Shown here: positions 20,471 through 27,788 of the stretch, piece by piece
Numbering within the stretch: position 1 is the stretch's first letter
How the letters are laid out: every line of letters starts with the position of its first letter
From: CAYMUC01 sp964393535
GTDB lineage: Bacteria; Actinomycetota; Acidimicrobiia; Acidimicrobiales; Ilumatobacteraceae
Assembly: GCA_964393535.1 (NCBI GenBank)
Contig: CAYMUC010000027.1
Location: 1-29,008 of the forward strand
Direction: 5' to 3'
Length of the DNA stretch: 29,008 bases
The notes under the pieces: generated by a model
What the model saw: only the letters and a program-made list of their open reading frames with translations
The model's database searches: none
What the model was told of the DNA's origin: nothing
Made by a program: the position numbers and the translations under genes

Positions 20471-21184
20471 GTGACACGATCTCGACGAAGCCGAACGCTG
20501 ATCATCGCCGTAGCGGTGTCGTGCGCAAGCGCCGCCCTGGTTCCCTGGGGGAGCGAAGTCGCGGCTCAGCCTGCGCCCCAGCAGCATCCGGTGCCTGCAG
20601 TACGCCCGGTGGTGTCGGGGCCCTTGTCCCGGGCGGTCACCGCCACGGGGTCCGATCCGCTGGCCGTCACCGCCGCGGCTGCATACCGGGCCTTGGCACT
20701 GTCGTCGGCACTGGGCGACGAGGTGGTTCCGGTGGGGTTCGTCGATCTTCGGGGCGAAGTGGCTCGAGGGGTGGCCGAGCGCATCGGGGTAGACGCCGAG
20801 GTGCTGCTCGAGCAGTGGTCGCAGGCGAGTGTGGAACGGCAACTGGCGCTGATGGCCGGCCTCAGCCAACTGGGTGTGCCCTACAAGCGCATGGCCTTGC
20901 GGCCCGGTGTCGGCTTCGACTGCTCGGGTCTCACCTCGTTCGCCTGGTCCATGGTGGGCGAGCAGTTGCCCCGCAGTTCGCGGGCACAGATCCGCAGCAG
21001 CGAGAAAGTGAAGCCCGACGAGGCCCAACCCGCTGACCTCGCCTACTACCCCGGCCACGTGATGATGTCGCTGGGCGTGCCGGGTGCGGTGCTGCACTCG
21101 CCCGAGCCCGGGCGTCGGGTGGAGGTGCGCCTCGTCCCCGAGAAGCGGTCGAAGCGTTGGGTCTACGCCGACCCGCTGTCGTGA
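20471..21184 (+). CDS. secreted NlpC/P60 cell-wall endopeptidase
   Basis: A 237-residue protein beginning at GTG 20471, chosen because GGAGGT (20462-20467) lies just upstream and because MTRSRRSRTLIIAVAVSCASAA is a good signal peptide (Arg-rich n-region, hydrophobic core). Residues about 32-115 are a Pro/Ala-rich and helical linker. Residues about 125-237 form the NlpC/P60 papain-like domain: Cys151 in GFDCSGLTSFAW, His196 in 'YYPGHVMMSLG', and a third polar residue probably His209. It would cleave peptide stems of peptidoglycan outside the membrane. It interrupts the otherwise minus-strand cox accessory cluster, and its 3' end overlaps that of the xdhC gene by 22 bases. Confidence 0.9.
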   Translation: MTRSRRSRTLIIAVAVSCASAALVPWGSEVAAQPAPQQHPVPAVRPVVSGPLSRAVTATGSDPLAVTAAAAYRALALSSALGDEVVPVGFVDLRGEVARGVAERIGVDAEVLLEQWSQASVERQLALMAGLSQLGVPYKRMALRPGVGFDCSGLTSFAWSMVGEQLPRSSRAQIRSSEKVKPDEAQPADLAYYPGHVMMSLGVPGAVLHSPEPGRRVEVRLVPEKRSKRWVYADPLS

Positions 21185-21996
21185 ATCGGTCCGGTCGATT
21201 CACGTAGCGCCACCGCAGATCGTCCCGTGCGTTGGGCGATGATCTCGGCGCAGATGGAGATCGCTGTCTCTTCCGGGGTTCGCCCTCCCAGGTCCAGACC
21301 GATGGGCGACCGCAAGCGGGCGAGATCGGCAGGGTCGCTCACCCCGGCCTCGGCCAGCCGCTCCAGGCGGGTTTCGTGGGTACGGCGTGAGCCCATGACC
21401 CCGATGTAGCCGACCCGAGTGCCCAGGGCACCCTTCACGGCGGGTACGTCGAACTTGGGGTCGTGGGTGAGGATGCACACGGCATCACGTGGGCCCAGTT
21501 CGCGGCCTCGGTCGGCGAACATCGGCCCCGGCCACGTCACCAGTACCTCGTCGGCCATGGGAAACCGTCGGCGGGTGGCGAACACCTCGCGGGCGTCGCA
21601 CACCGCCACCCGGTAGCCCAGCACCTTGGCCACCTTGGCCAGGGCAGCGGTGAAGTCGACGGCGCCGAAGATCCACATCTGTGGCGGCGGCGAGAAGCTC
21701 TCCACGAACACCCTCACCACGGGGGTGTCCACCAGATCCTCTGGCGTGGTCTGACCTCGGGGGCCGTAGTGCCGCACACCTGAGCGTCCGGCCTCCAGTT
21801 CGCCCAGAGCGTCCCGGGCCACGACGCGATCCAACTCGTCGTCGCCCAGCGACCCCGTCGCCGGTTCGTCGGGTCGCACCAGCAGGGTTGCTCCGGGGGT
21901 GATGCCCGGGGCGTCGGAGGCGATGACGGTGGCCAACGCCACCGGACGAGCGGCACGCAGGTCGGCGGTGAGTGCCGAGTAGACGTCTGCCTTCAC
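21163..21996 (-). CDS. XdhC-family protein with C-terminal Rossmann domain (CoxF/XdhC-like)
   Basis: A 277-residue molybdenum-enzyme maturation factor. The N-terminal part contains 'RPVALATVIASDAPGITPGATLLVRPDE' and 'GSLGDDELDRVV', a divergent form of the XdhC/CoxI N-terminal domain without its usual GGC Cys. 'PPQMWIFGAVDFTAALAKVAKVLGYRVAVCDAR' begins the Rossmann-type XdhC C-domain, followed by 'ADEVLVTWP', 'ILTHDPKFDVPAVKGAL' and 'YIGVMGSRRTHETRLERL'. XdhC proteins bind the Mo cofactor, protect it and support its sulfuration before insertion. It stands 1 base after the stop of the small CoxI-like gene, so the domains are split over two adjacent genes and probably act together. Confidence 0.9.
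   Translation of the reverse strand: MKADVYSALTADLRAARPVALATVIASDAPGITPGATLLVRPDEPATGSLGDDELDRVVARDALGELEAGRSGVRHYGPRGQTTPEDLVDTPVVRVFVESFSPPPQMWIFGAVDFTAALAKVAKVLGYRVAVCDAREVFATRRRFPMADEVLVTWPGPMFADRGRELGPRDAVCILTHDPKFDVPAVKGALGTRVGYIGVMGSRRTHETRLERLAEAGVSDPADLARLRSPIGLDLGGRTPEETAISICAEIIAQRTGRSAVALRESTGPIHDSGSA
21180..21204. terminator. hairpin between convergent NlpC/P60 and xdhC ends
   Basis: CGTGAATCG (21180-21188) and CGATTCACG (21196-21204) are perfect 9-base complements around a 7-base loop. It includes the TGA of the NlpC/P60 gene and lies in the last codons of xdhC. With no T-tract either way, it may be a bidirectional terminator or stabilise both mRNA ends. Confidence 0.45.
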
Positions 21997-21997
21997 G

Positions 21998-22315
21998 TCA
22001 GCGCTCCAACTCGTCGAGGAAAAGGTGGATGATGCCCCCGCACGTGAGTCCCACGGCGAAGGCCTCGTCGTCGCTGTAGCCGAAGGTCACCACACCGGGG
22101 GAGCGCTCACCGTGTAGGAGTGCCAGGGCCTCGGCCACCACGGCACCTTCCACGCACCCGCCGCTGACCGACCCGGCCACTTCGCCGTTCTCGGTGACCG
22201 CCATGGCCGCTCCGGGTTGGCGTGGTCCGGAACCCTCGAGGTCGACCACTCGGGCCACCGCTACCCGAAGGCCGGCATGGCGCCAACGCTCCAGATCGTC
22301 GAGCAACTCCTTCAT
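21998..22315 (-). CDS. XdhC/CoxI N-terminal-domain protein
   Basis: A 105-residue single-domain protein. 'GLRVAVARVVDLEGSGPRQPGAAMAVTENGEVAGSVSGGCVEGAVV' holds the family's Pro-Gly and GGCVEG motif with its conserved Cys, and 'VTFGYSDDEAFAVGLTCGGIIHLFLDEL' its C-terminal half with the second conserved Cys. This is the CoxI/XdhC N-domain on its own, in the coxD-coxE-coxI-xdhC order seen in CO dehydrogenase maturation clusters. It likely handles the Mo-pterin cofactor or the Cu/S centre. The start ATG overlaps the coxE stop by 4 bases (22312-22315). Confidence 0.9.
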   Translation of the reverse strand: MKELLDDLERWRHAGLRVAVARVVDLEGSGPRQPGAAMAVTENGEVAGSVSGGCVEGAVVAEALALLHGERSPGVVTFGYSDDEAFAVGLTCGGIIHLFLDELER

Positions 22316-23472
22316 CGCAGTCCTCCTCGGGCGATCACCTGTGCCAGTTCGTCCAGAGCGGCCACACTGTGGCCCTCCACGAAATCGTCAACATACGGCA
22401 GGGCGGCTGCCATTCCCCGGGCCAACGGTGCATAGCCGGGTGTCACTTTCAGAGGGTTCACCCACACCACGCGCGCCGCCACCCGCTTCAGCCGTGCCAT
22501 CTGTTCGGCCAGCAAGGTCGGCTCGCCGCGATCCCAACCATCCGACAACACCACCACGATGGCCCCGCGGGCCAGACCCCGCACCCCCCACTGATCGTTG
22601 AAGGTCCGAAGCCCTTCACCCAGCCGGGTCCCTCCGCTCCAGTCGACCACCTGCTCAGCGGCTTGGGCCAGGGCCCGGTCGGGGTCGCGGGTGGTGAGTT
22701 CTCGGGTCATTCGGGTGAGACGGGTTCCCAGAGCGAACGCCTCGACCCGTTGCCGACCGGCCACCGCCGCATGCACGAAGCGCAGCAAGGCTCGTGCATA
22801 GGGCTCCATGGACCCCGACACATCGAGGATCACGATGAGGCGACGCAGTCGCTCGCCCGGCTCCTTGCGCCGGGGCAGCACAGGTTCGCCACCCACCGCC
22901 ATGGAGGCCCGCACCGTGCGGCGGAGGTCGGGACGCCGCCCACGCCCTCGGCTCGGTTGCAAACGCAACGAACGTCGCGGTGGGCCGGCGAGGCGCAGTT
23001 GCGACATCAGTTCCTGGCACTGGACCAACTCGTCATCGGTGTACTCGGCGAAGTCCTTGGTTCGCAGTACCTCGACGGCCGAGAACCGCAGTGTGATCGA
23101 GTCGCTGTCGTCGCCCGCCTCGGCGGTGCCGTCCTCGGCATCGTCGTTGTCGTCGTCCACCGCCAAGGTGAGGGTGCGCGGCGGTTCCTCCACCACCACC
23201 TCGCCGGAACTGTGGCGCCGTTCCCAGAACACGGCGAACGCCCGGTCGTAGAGGTCGCGATCCTCGGGTCGGCGCAGCAGGGTGGTCCGCCCCGCCCAGT
23301 ACACGGCGTCGCGCCGCTCCAGGCCGGTGAGGGCCAGTGCTTCGGCGAACGTGAGCACACTGCCGGTGGGGGCGGCCACGCCGACGCCACGCAACACGCG
23401 TGCGAACGCCACGGCCATCTCCTCGGCGGAGGTGACCGGTGCGGTGGCGGCCGGTGTCACCATGTCGACCAT
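22312..23472 (-). CDS. coxE: CoxE-type von Willebrand factor A domain protein
   Basis: A 386-residue protein. An N-terminal helical region (about 1-100) is followed by an acidic stretch DDDNDDAEDG (106-115) and a basic Arg-rich part (about 166-185). Residues about 208-370 form a VWA domain with the MIDAS motif D217-V-S219-G-S221 in 'LIVILDVSGSMEPYARALLRF', and further 'WSGGTRLGEGLRTFNDQWG' and 'VVVLSDGWDRGEPTLL' segments. CoxE partners the MoxR ATPase CoxD in assembling the Cu-S-Mo active site of CO dehydrogenase. It starts one base after the coxD stop (TGA-C-ATG). A second Met at residue 4 is an alternative start. Confidence 0.9.
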   Translation of the reverse strand: MVDMVTPAATAPVTSAEEMAVAFARVLRGVGVAAPTGSVLTFAEALALTGLERRDAVYWAGRTTLLRRPEDRDLYDRAFAVFWERRHSSGEVVVEEPPRTLTLAVDDDNDDAEDGTAEAGDDSDSITLRFSAVEVLRTKDFAEYTDDELVQCQELMSQLRLAGPPRRSLRLQPSRGRGRRPDLRRTVRASMAVGGEPVLPRRKEPGERLRRLIVILDVSGSMEPYARALLRFVHAAVAGRQRVEAFALGTRLTRMTRELTTRDPDRALAQAAEQVVDWSGGTRLGEGLRTFNDQWGVRGLARGAIVVVLSDGWDRGEPTLLAEQMARLKRVAARVVWVNPLKVTPGYAPLARGMAAALPYVDDFVEGHSVAALDELAQVIARGGLR

Positions 23473-23473
23473 G

Positions 23474-24415
23474 TCAACCGTGCAACAGGCCCCGGTCGAA
23501 GGCTTGCTTCACCAGGTCGGCGATACCACTCTGGGCCACGCGCTCATGGTCCTCGCGGTACTTGAGCACGGTGCCCAGCGTGGCGGTCACGGTCGCCTCG
23601 TCCAGTGTCGTGACGCCCAGGCGGCCCAGCGCCGCCGCCCAGTCGATGGTCTCGGCCACGCCCGGGGGCTTGTACAGATGCAGGCTGCGTAGTGCCTCCA
23701 CGGCGGCGGCCACCTGACGGGCCAGGGATTCCGACACCTGGGGTGCCCGCAGACGGACGATGGCGACCTCGCGTTCGAAGCCGGGGTGCTCCACCCAGTG
23801 GTAGAGGCAACGCCGTTTGAGGGCGTCGTGGACATCACGCGTTCGGTTCGACGTCAGGATCACGACCGGTGGGGTCGCAGCGTGGAACGTGCCGAGTTCG
23901 GGGACCGTGACCTGGAAGTCGCTCAGCACCTCGAGCAGATACGCCTCGAACTCGTCATCGGCTCGGTCGATCTCGTCGATGAGCAACACCGGAGGCGGAC
24001 CGTCATCGGCTGTGATGGCCCGCAGCACCGCTCGGCGGAGCAGGAAACGCTCGTCGTACAGCTGCGCTTCCAGGGCCTTGGTACCCATCTGTTCCGCTTC
24101 GCCCGAGGCTTCGGCGGCACGCAGGTGCAGCAACTGGCGTGCGTAGTCCCAGTCGTACACGGCCTGGGCGGCGTCGATGCCCTCGTAGCACTGCAGCCGG
24201 ATCAGTTCGCCCCCGGTCCACCGGGCCAACACCTTGGCCAGTTCGGTCTTGCCCACGCCGGCTTCGCCTTCCAGCAACAGTGGGCGCCGCAGCGACATGG
24301 CCAGGAACACCGCCGTGGCCAGGCCGTCGTCGGGCAGGTAGCCGTGCGCGCTCAGCGCAGCGCGCACCTGGTCCACCGTGGTCACGTGATCGGTGCTGGG
24401 AGGAGGCAGGGTCAT
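23474..24415 (-). CDS. coxD: CoxD-type MoxR-family AAA+ ATPase
   Basis: A 313-residue AAA+ ATPase. Walker A GEAGVGKT is at 50-57, Walker B is VLLIDEIDRADDEFEAYLLEVLSD near 142-165, and sensor 1 is 'VVILTSNRTRDVHDALKRRCLYHW'. 'ELIRLQCYEGIDAAQAVYDWDY' is typical of MoxR proteins. In CO-dehydrogenase clusters CoxD acts as a chaperone that inserts sulfur and copper at the Mo site, working with CoxE. It heads the minus-strand run coxD-coxE-coxI-xdhC and is divergent from glgX, with only 37 bases between starts. A TACGCT hexamer 7 bases before its ATG indicates a leaderless transcript. Confidence 0.92.
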   Translation of the reverse strand: MTLPPPSTDHVTTVDQVRAALSAHGYLPDDGLATAVFLAMSLRRPLLLEGEAGVGKTELAKVLARWTGGELIRLQCYEGIDAAQAVYDWDYARQLLHLRAAEASGEAEQMGTKALEAQLYDERFLLRRAVLRAITADDGPPPVLLIDEIDRADDEFEAYLLEVLSDFQVTVPELGTFHAATPPVVILTSNRTRDVHDALKRRCLYHWVEHPGFEREVAIVRLRAPQVSESLARQVAAAVEALRSLHLYKPPGVAETIDWAAALGRLGVTTLDEATVTATLGTVLKYREDHERVAQSGIADLVKQAFDRGLLHG

Positions 24416-24422
24416 CGCTGCC

Positions 24423-24428
24423 AGCGTA
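24423..24428 (-). promoter_or_regulatory. -10-like hexamer of the coxD run (TACGCT)
   Basis: On the minus strand TACGCT is followed by 7 bases and the coxD ATG, fitting the TANNNT leaderless layout seen elsewhere in the window. Its -35 region would fall at or within the glgX start, so the two genes may interfere in transcription. Confidence 0.45.
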
Positions 24429-24452
24429 GGCCCTCGGTGGTGTCAGGCTGTG

Positions 24453-24731
24453 ATGGTGGACGGTGCTGTGTGGGACCCCGAACAGCGCGGGTGGCACATC
24501 GGTCTGTGGAGCCGGCACGCGACCCACGTCGAGTTGATCGTGTGCCATCGTCAGCGTCCCGAGGTCCCGGTGCTGGCCCGACCCATGACCCGCACCCATG
24601 AACACTTCGTCACGTGGCTACCTGTAGACACGGTTGGTGATGCCGATCTGTACGGGTTCGTCGTCGATGGACCGTGGGATCCGGCGCGGGGACATCGTTT
24701 CGACCACCGCAAGGTGCTGCTGGACCCCTAG
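24453..24731 (+). CDS. glgX: glycogen-debranching enzyme, N-terminal fragment (broken at scaffold gap)
   Basis: Ninety-two residues of the N-terminal beta-sandwich (CBM48-like) domain of a GlgX/isoamylase-type enzyme: 'WHIGLWSRHATHVELIVCH' and 'HFVTWLPVDTVGDADLYGFVVDGPWDPARGHRFDHRKVLLDP'. In GlgX the next residues would be 'YA...'; instead a TAG stop follows LLDP at once. The bases just before (CTGGACCCCTA) still fit Tyr. The catalytic domain continues beyond the 10-N gap, so both pieces are almost certainly one gene, and the stop most likely results from foreign or erroneous sequence at a contig end. The ATG at 24453 is divergent from coxD. No clear ribosome-binding site is visible. Confidence 0.8.
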   Translation: MVDGAVWDPEQRGWHIGLWSRHATHVELIVCHRQRPEVPVLARPMTRTHEHFVTWLPVDTVGDADLYGFVVDGPWDPARGHRFDHRKVLLDP

Positions 24732-24820
24732 TTTATCGTCATTCGACGAGGAACTCACCCAATGGCTTCGGGACGCATGGGTTCAGGCGTGGAAGGCGCA
24801 ACGCCAGTGGAAGAGCAGTC
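24732..24820. other. suspect contig-end sequence next to the gap
   Basis: These 89 bases separate LLDP of the GlgX N-part from the gap. GC is about 57 percent by hand count, lower than the surroundings. No frame gives residues expected of GlgX; one open frame reads 'FDEELTQWLRDAWVQAWKAQ', which I cannot place. It looks like misjoined or chimeric sequence. Confidence 0.5.
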
Positions 24821-24830
24821 NNNNNNNNNN
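24821..24830. other. scaffold gap (10 N)
   Basis: Ten unknown bases, a conventional placeholder length, so true distance and reading frame across the gap are unknown. Confidence 0.99.
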
Positions 24831-26541
24831 GTGGCTCCCGGCCGGGCACAGCCGGCGCCTGGCCCGACTGCACGGTGCCGCCAATGTGGGCCGGGGGCCG
24901 ATGGCCGTGTTGCCGCCTCCATCGCCGATACCGTCAGCACGACCGCTTGCCCGGCGGCCTCAGGCGCACGAACGGGTGATCCTCGAGGTGCACGTGCGCC
25001 ATGCCACCATGGCGAACGCGAACGTGCCCGAGGCCCTGCGGGGCACGCTGCGCGGGTTGATCCACCGCCTCGACGACTGGGCGAATCTGGGCGTGACGAC
25101 CATCGAGTTGATGCCGGTGCATCAGCAGGACCCCGACGAGGGCAGCGTGTGGGGGTACATGCCGCTCGCCTTCGGTGCCGTTCACCACGGCTACGCCAGC
25201 GACCCCGGCGGTGACCCAGCCCGGGAGTTGGTGGCCTTCGTGGACGCTGCGCACGAGCGGGGCCTGGAAGTGATGCTGGACCTGGTGCTGAATCACACCA
25301 CCGAAGAAGGCGACGCCGGCCCCACCTACAGCCTGCGAGGGGTGGACCAACGCTCGTACTACCTGGTCGACCATGCAGGTGCCCTGCGTGACGACGCTGG
25401 ATGCGGCAACGTGGTGCGCGCCGGTCGCCCCGAGGTGGGTCGCCTGGTGCGTTGGACTGTGCAACGCTTTGCCGACCTTGGCGTGGACGGCTTCCGTCTG
25501 GACCTGGGCAGCCTGCTGGGTCGAGACGAGCACGGCCATGTACAGCACAGGTCGCCCTTGCTCGACGACTTGGTGAGCCTCTGCGATGAGCGTGACCTGC
25601 TGTTGGTGACCGAACCGTGGGACCTCTCGGCGTACCAACTGGGTGACGCCTTTCCGCAACGCCGGGTGGGGCAGTGGAACGACCGGTTCCGTGACGATGT
25701 GCGGGGATGGCTGCGTGGCGAGCCCGGCCTCGTGAATCCGATGATCCGCAGGCTGTCGGGGAGCGAGGAGATCTTCGGTCATCGCTCGGCCGTGGGGGGT
25801 GCGCACCGAAGCATCAACTTCATCACCGCCCACGATGGGTTCACCCTGTACGACCTGGTGTCCTACGACCACAAACGCAACGAAGCCAACGGTCATGCCA
25901 ACACCGACGGCGCCCACGACAACAGGTCGTGGGGGTGCGGCTGGGACGGCGACGTCGGGGTGCCCGACGAGGTGATGGCCCTGCGCTCCCAGCAGATGCG
26001 CAATGCGTTCACACTGTTGCTGTGGTCGAACGGGACGCCCATGGTGTTGGCGGGGGACGAGACCGCCCGCACGCAACAGGGCAACAACAACCCGTACAAC
26101 CAGGACGGCCCACTCGTGTGGCACGACCCGCAGCGCGCTGCGCAGTGGGGCGATCTTCGCCGGTTCGTGCAGCAGGTACTGGCGTGGCGGCGAGCCATGC
26201 CGGCCCTCGGCCGGCTCCATGGGTGGGGCGAGGATGTCTCGTGGCACGGGGTACACGGCCATATCGACGACGGGCATGAGTCGCGGGCACTGGCGTGGTG
26301 GCTGCGGTCCCGAGCCGACGACGACACCGCTGTGGGCGATCTCTACGCCATGGCCAACACGTGGTGGGAACCCCTCGAGTTCACTCTCCCCCCGGGCGAG
26401 GGTTGGCACCGAGTGCTCGACACGTCGCTTCCGTCACCCCATGACGTGGTGGCCCCTGGGCTCGGCGAATCAGTCGCCGCCGGCCGCTACCCGGTAGCAG
26501 CCCGTTCGATGGTGGTGCTGGCCCGTTATGTCGTGAGGTAA
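24831..26541 (+). CDS. glgX: glycogen-debranching enzyme, catalytic part (5' end lost in gap)
   Basis: About 570 residues of a GH13 debranching enzyme that hydrolyses alpha-1,6 branches of glycogen or limit dextrin. Reading starts 'WLPAGHSRRLARLHGAANVG', continuing the linker expected after LLDPYA. Then come 'ERVILEVHVRHATMANA', 'NLGVTTIELMPVHQQDPDEGSVWGYMPLAF' and region I 'LDLVLNHTTEEG'. The nucleophile Asp is in DGFRLDLGSLLG, the acid Glu in 'LLVTEPWDLSAY', and the third Asp in 'FITAHDGFTLYDLVSYDHK'. 'GTPMVLAGDETARTQQGNNNPYNQD' is typical of GlgX. All catalytic residues are present, so the enzyme is probably functional in the real genome. With the 92-residue front piece it reaches a normal GlgX length. 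Its 3' end overlaps that of the convergent CoA-transferase gene by 16 bases. Confidence 0.9.
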
Positions 26542-27788
26542 CCGAGTCGGTGCGCCGCCGCGGTGAGGTCGTCCCGGAAGGCGGGGTGGGCCACGGCGAT
26601 GAGGGCTCGCGTGCGTTCGGCCACGGTGCGGCCTCTCAGTTCGGCCACGCCATACTCGGTGACCACCTTGTCGACGGTGTTCTTGGGTGTGGTCACCACC
26701 TCGCCAGCCCCCAACTGGGGCACGATGCGCGACACCGTGCCGTCCTGGGCGGTGGAGCGCAGCACCACGAACCCGTGGCCGCCATCGCTGTACATGGCCC
26801 CGCGGGCGAAGTCGGCCTGACCTCCCGACGACGACCAGTACTTCCCACCCAGCGTCTCTGACGCGCACTGGCCGAGGAAGTCCACCGCCAGCGTGGCGTT
26901 GATGGACACGAAGCCGGGTTCGGTGGCGATGCGGCGGGGATCGTTCACGTAGCGCACCGGCCACAACTCCACCCCACCGTTGTCGTGCAGGAAGTCGTAC
27001 AACCGTTGTGTGCCCAAGGCGAACGTGCCGATGACCTTGGTGCGGTTGTTGCGTTTGGCGATGCCGTTCACCGCCCCGCACTCCACCAGATCGATGATGC
27101 CGTCGGACAACAACTCGGTGTGGATGCCCAGGTTTCGGTGCTCCTGCAGGTGCGTGAGGATGGCGTTGGGAATGGCCCCGATGCCGGTCTGCAAGGTGGC
27201 CCCATGGGGGATGCGTTCGGCCACGAACGCTCCGATACGGCGGTCGACGTCGTCGGGTTCCACCGGGGGCACCTCCACCAACGGCACTGACGACTCCACC
27301 CAACCCGCCACCTGGGACCGGTGGATCTGGTTGCGGCCGAAGGTGCGCGGCATGTGCTCGTTGACTTCGAGGAAGAACGGGGCCCGCCCGATGAAACTGG
27401 CCGTGTAGTCGGCCGACACACCCAGGCTGAAGTTGCCGTGGCGATCGGGCGGTGAGACGCACGCCAGCACCAGTGGATGCCGACTGCGACGCACCATCAC
27501 GTCGTACACCTCGCTGAAATGGTTGGGAACGAGGTCGATGGTGCCGCGGGCGAAATGCGGGCGGGTGACGTGCGACAAGAAGTACGACACGTGCCGCAGA
27601 CGGTCGCCGAAGCGGCCGTCCATCATGGGGCGATCGTGCAAGGCGTGCATCTGATGCACCCGCACGCCGCTCAACTCATGAGCGCGAGCCTCGACGGCGT
27701 CCAACAGGCGAGTGGGTTCACCGTTGGCCAACGGCACGATGAGGTCGGTGTCGGGCCTCAGATGCGCCAGCAGGTCGTCGAGACTCAA
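26526..27788 (-). CDS. acetyl-CoA hydrolase/transferase family protein (4-hydroxybutyrate CoA-transferase-like)
   Basis: About 420 residues. The N-terminal half shows 'LIVPLANGEPTRLLDAVEARA', 'HFARGTIDLVPNHFSEVYDVMVRR' and 'ACVSPPDRHGNFSLGVSADYT'. The C-terminal half shows 'LQTGIGAIPNAILTHLQEHRNLGIHTELLSDGIIDLVECGAVNG', where Glu225 of GIHTEL is the likely catalytic Glu by analogy with 4-hydroxybutyrate CoA-transferase. 'VYDVMV', 'ATEPGFVSINATLAVDFLGQ' and 'VVTEYGVAELRGRTVAER' complete the family pattern. It moves CoA between acyl groups; the substrate is uncertain. The frame is open far upstream without family similarity. I chose a TTG start at 27788, which overlaps the upstream TGA as TTGA; a GTG 12 codons earlier is possible. 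It is co-translated with the FAD oxidoreductase. Confidence 0.88.
   Translation of the reverse strand: MSLDDLLAHLRPDTDLIVPLANGEPTRLLDAVEARAHELSGVRVHQMHALHDRPMMDGRFGDRLRHVSYFLSHVTRPHFARGTIDLVPNHFSEVYDVMVRRSRHPLVLACVSPPDRHGNFSLGVSADYTASFIGRAPFFLEVNEHMPRTFGRNQIHRSQVAGWVESSVPLVEVPPVEPDDVDRRIGAFVAERIPHGATLQTGIGAIPNAILTHLQEHRNLGIHTELLSDGIIDLVECGAVNGIAKRNNRTKVIGTFALGTQRLYDFLHDNGGVELWPVRYVNDPRRIATEPGFVSINATLAVDFLGQCASETLGGKYWSSSGGQADFARGAMYSDGGHGFVVLRSTAQDGTVSRIVPQLGAGEVVTTPKNTVDKVVTEYGVAELRGRTVAERTRALIAVAHPAFRDDLTAAAHRLGYLTT

Noticed and set aside
22222..23565. 447-codon plus-strand open frame opposite coxE
   Set aside because: Antisense shadow, low-complexity His/Gly/Arg composition.
24453..24731. 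a separate small carbohydrate-binding protein gene ending at the TAG
   Set aside because: The product stops exactly inside the GlgX LLDPYA motif beside a scaffold gap, so it is a fragment of glgX.
24934..26409. 491-codon minus-strand open frame opposite glgX
   Set aside because: Antisense shadow of the GH13 catalytic domain; no recognisable motif.
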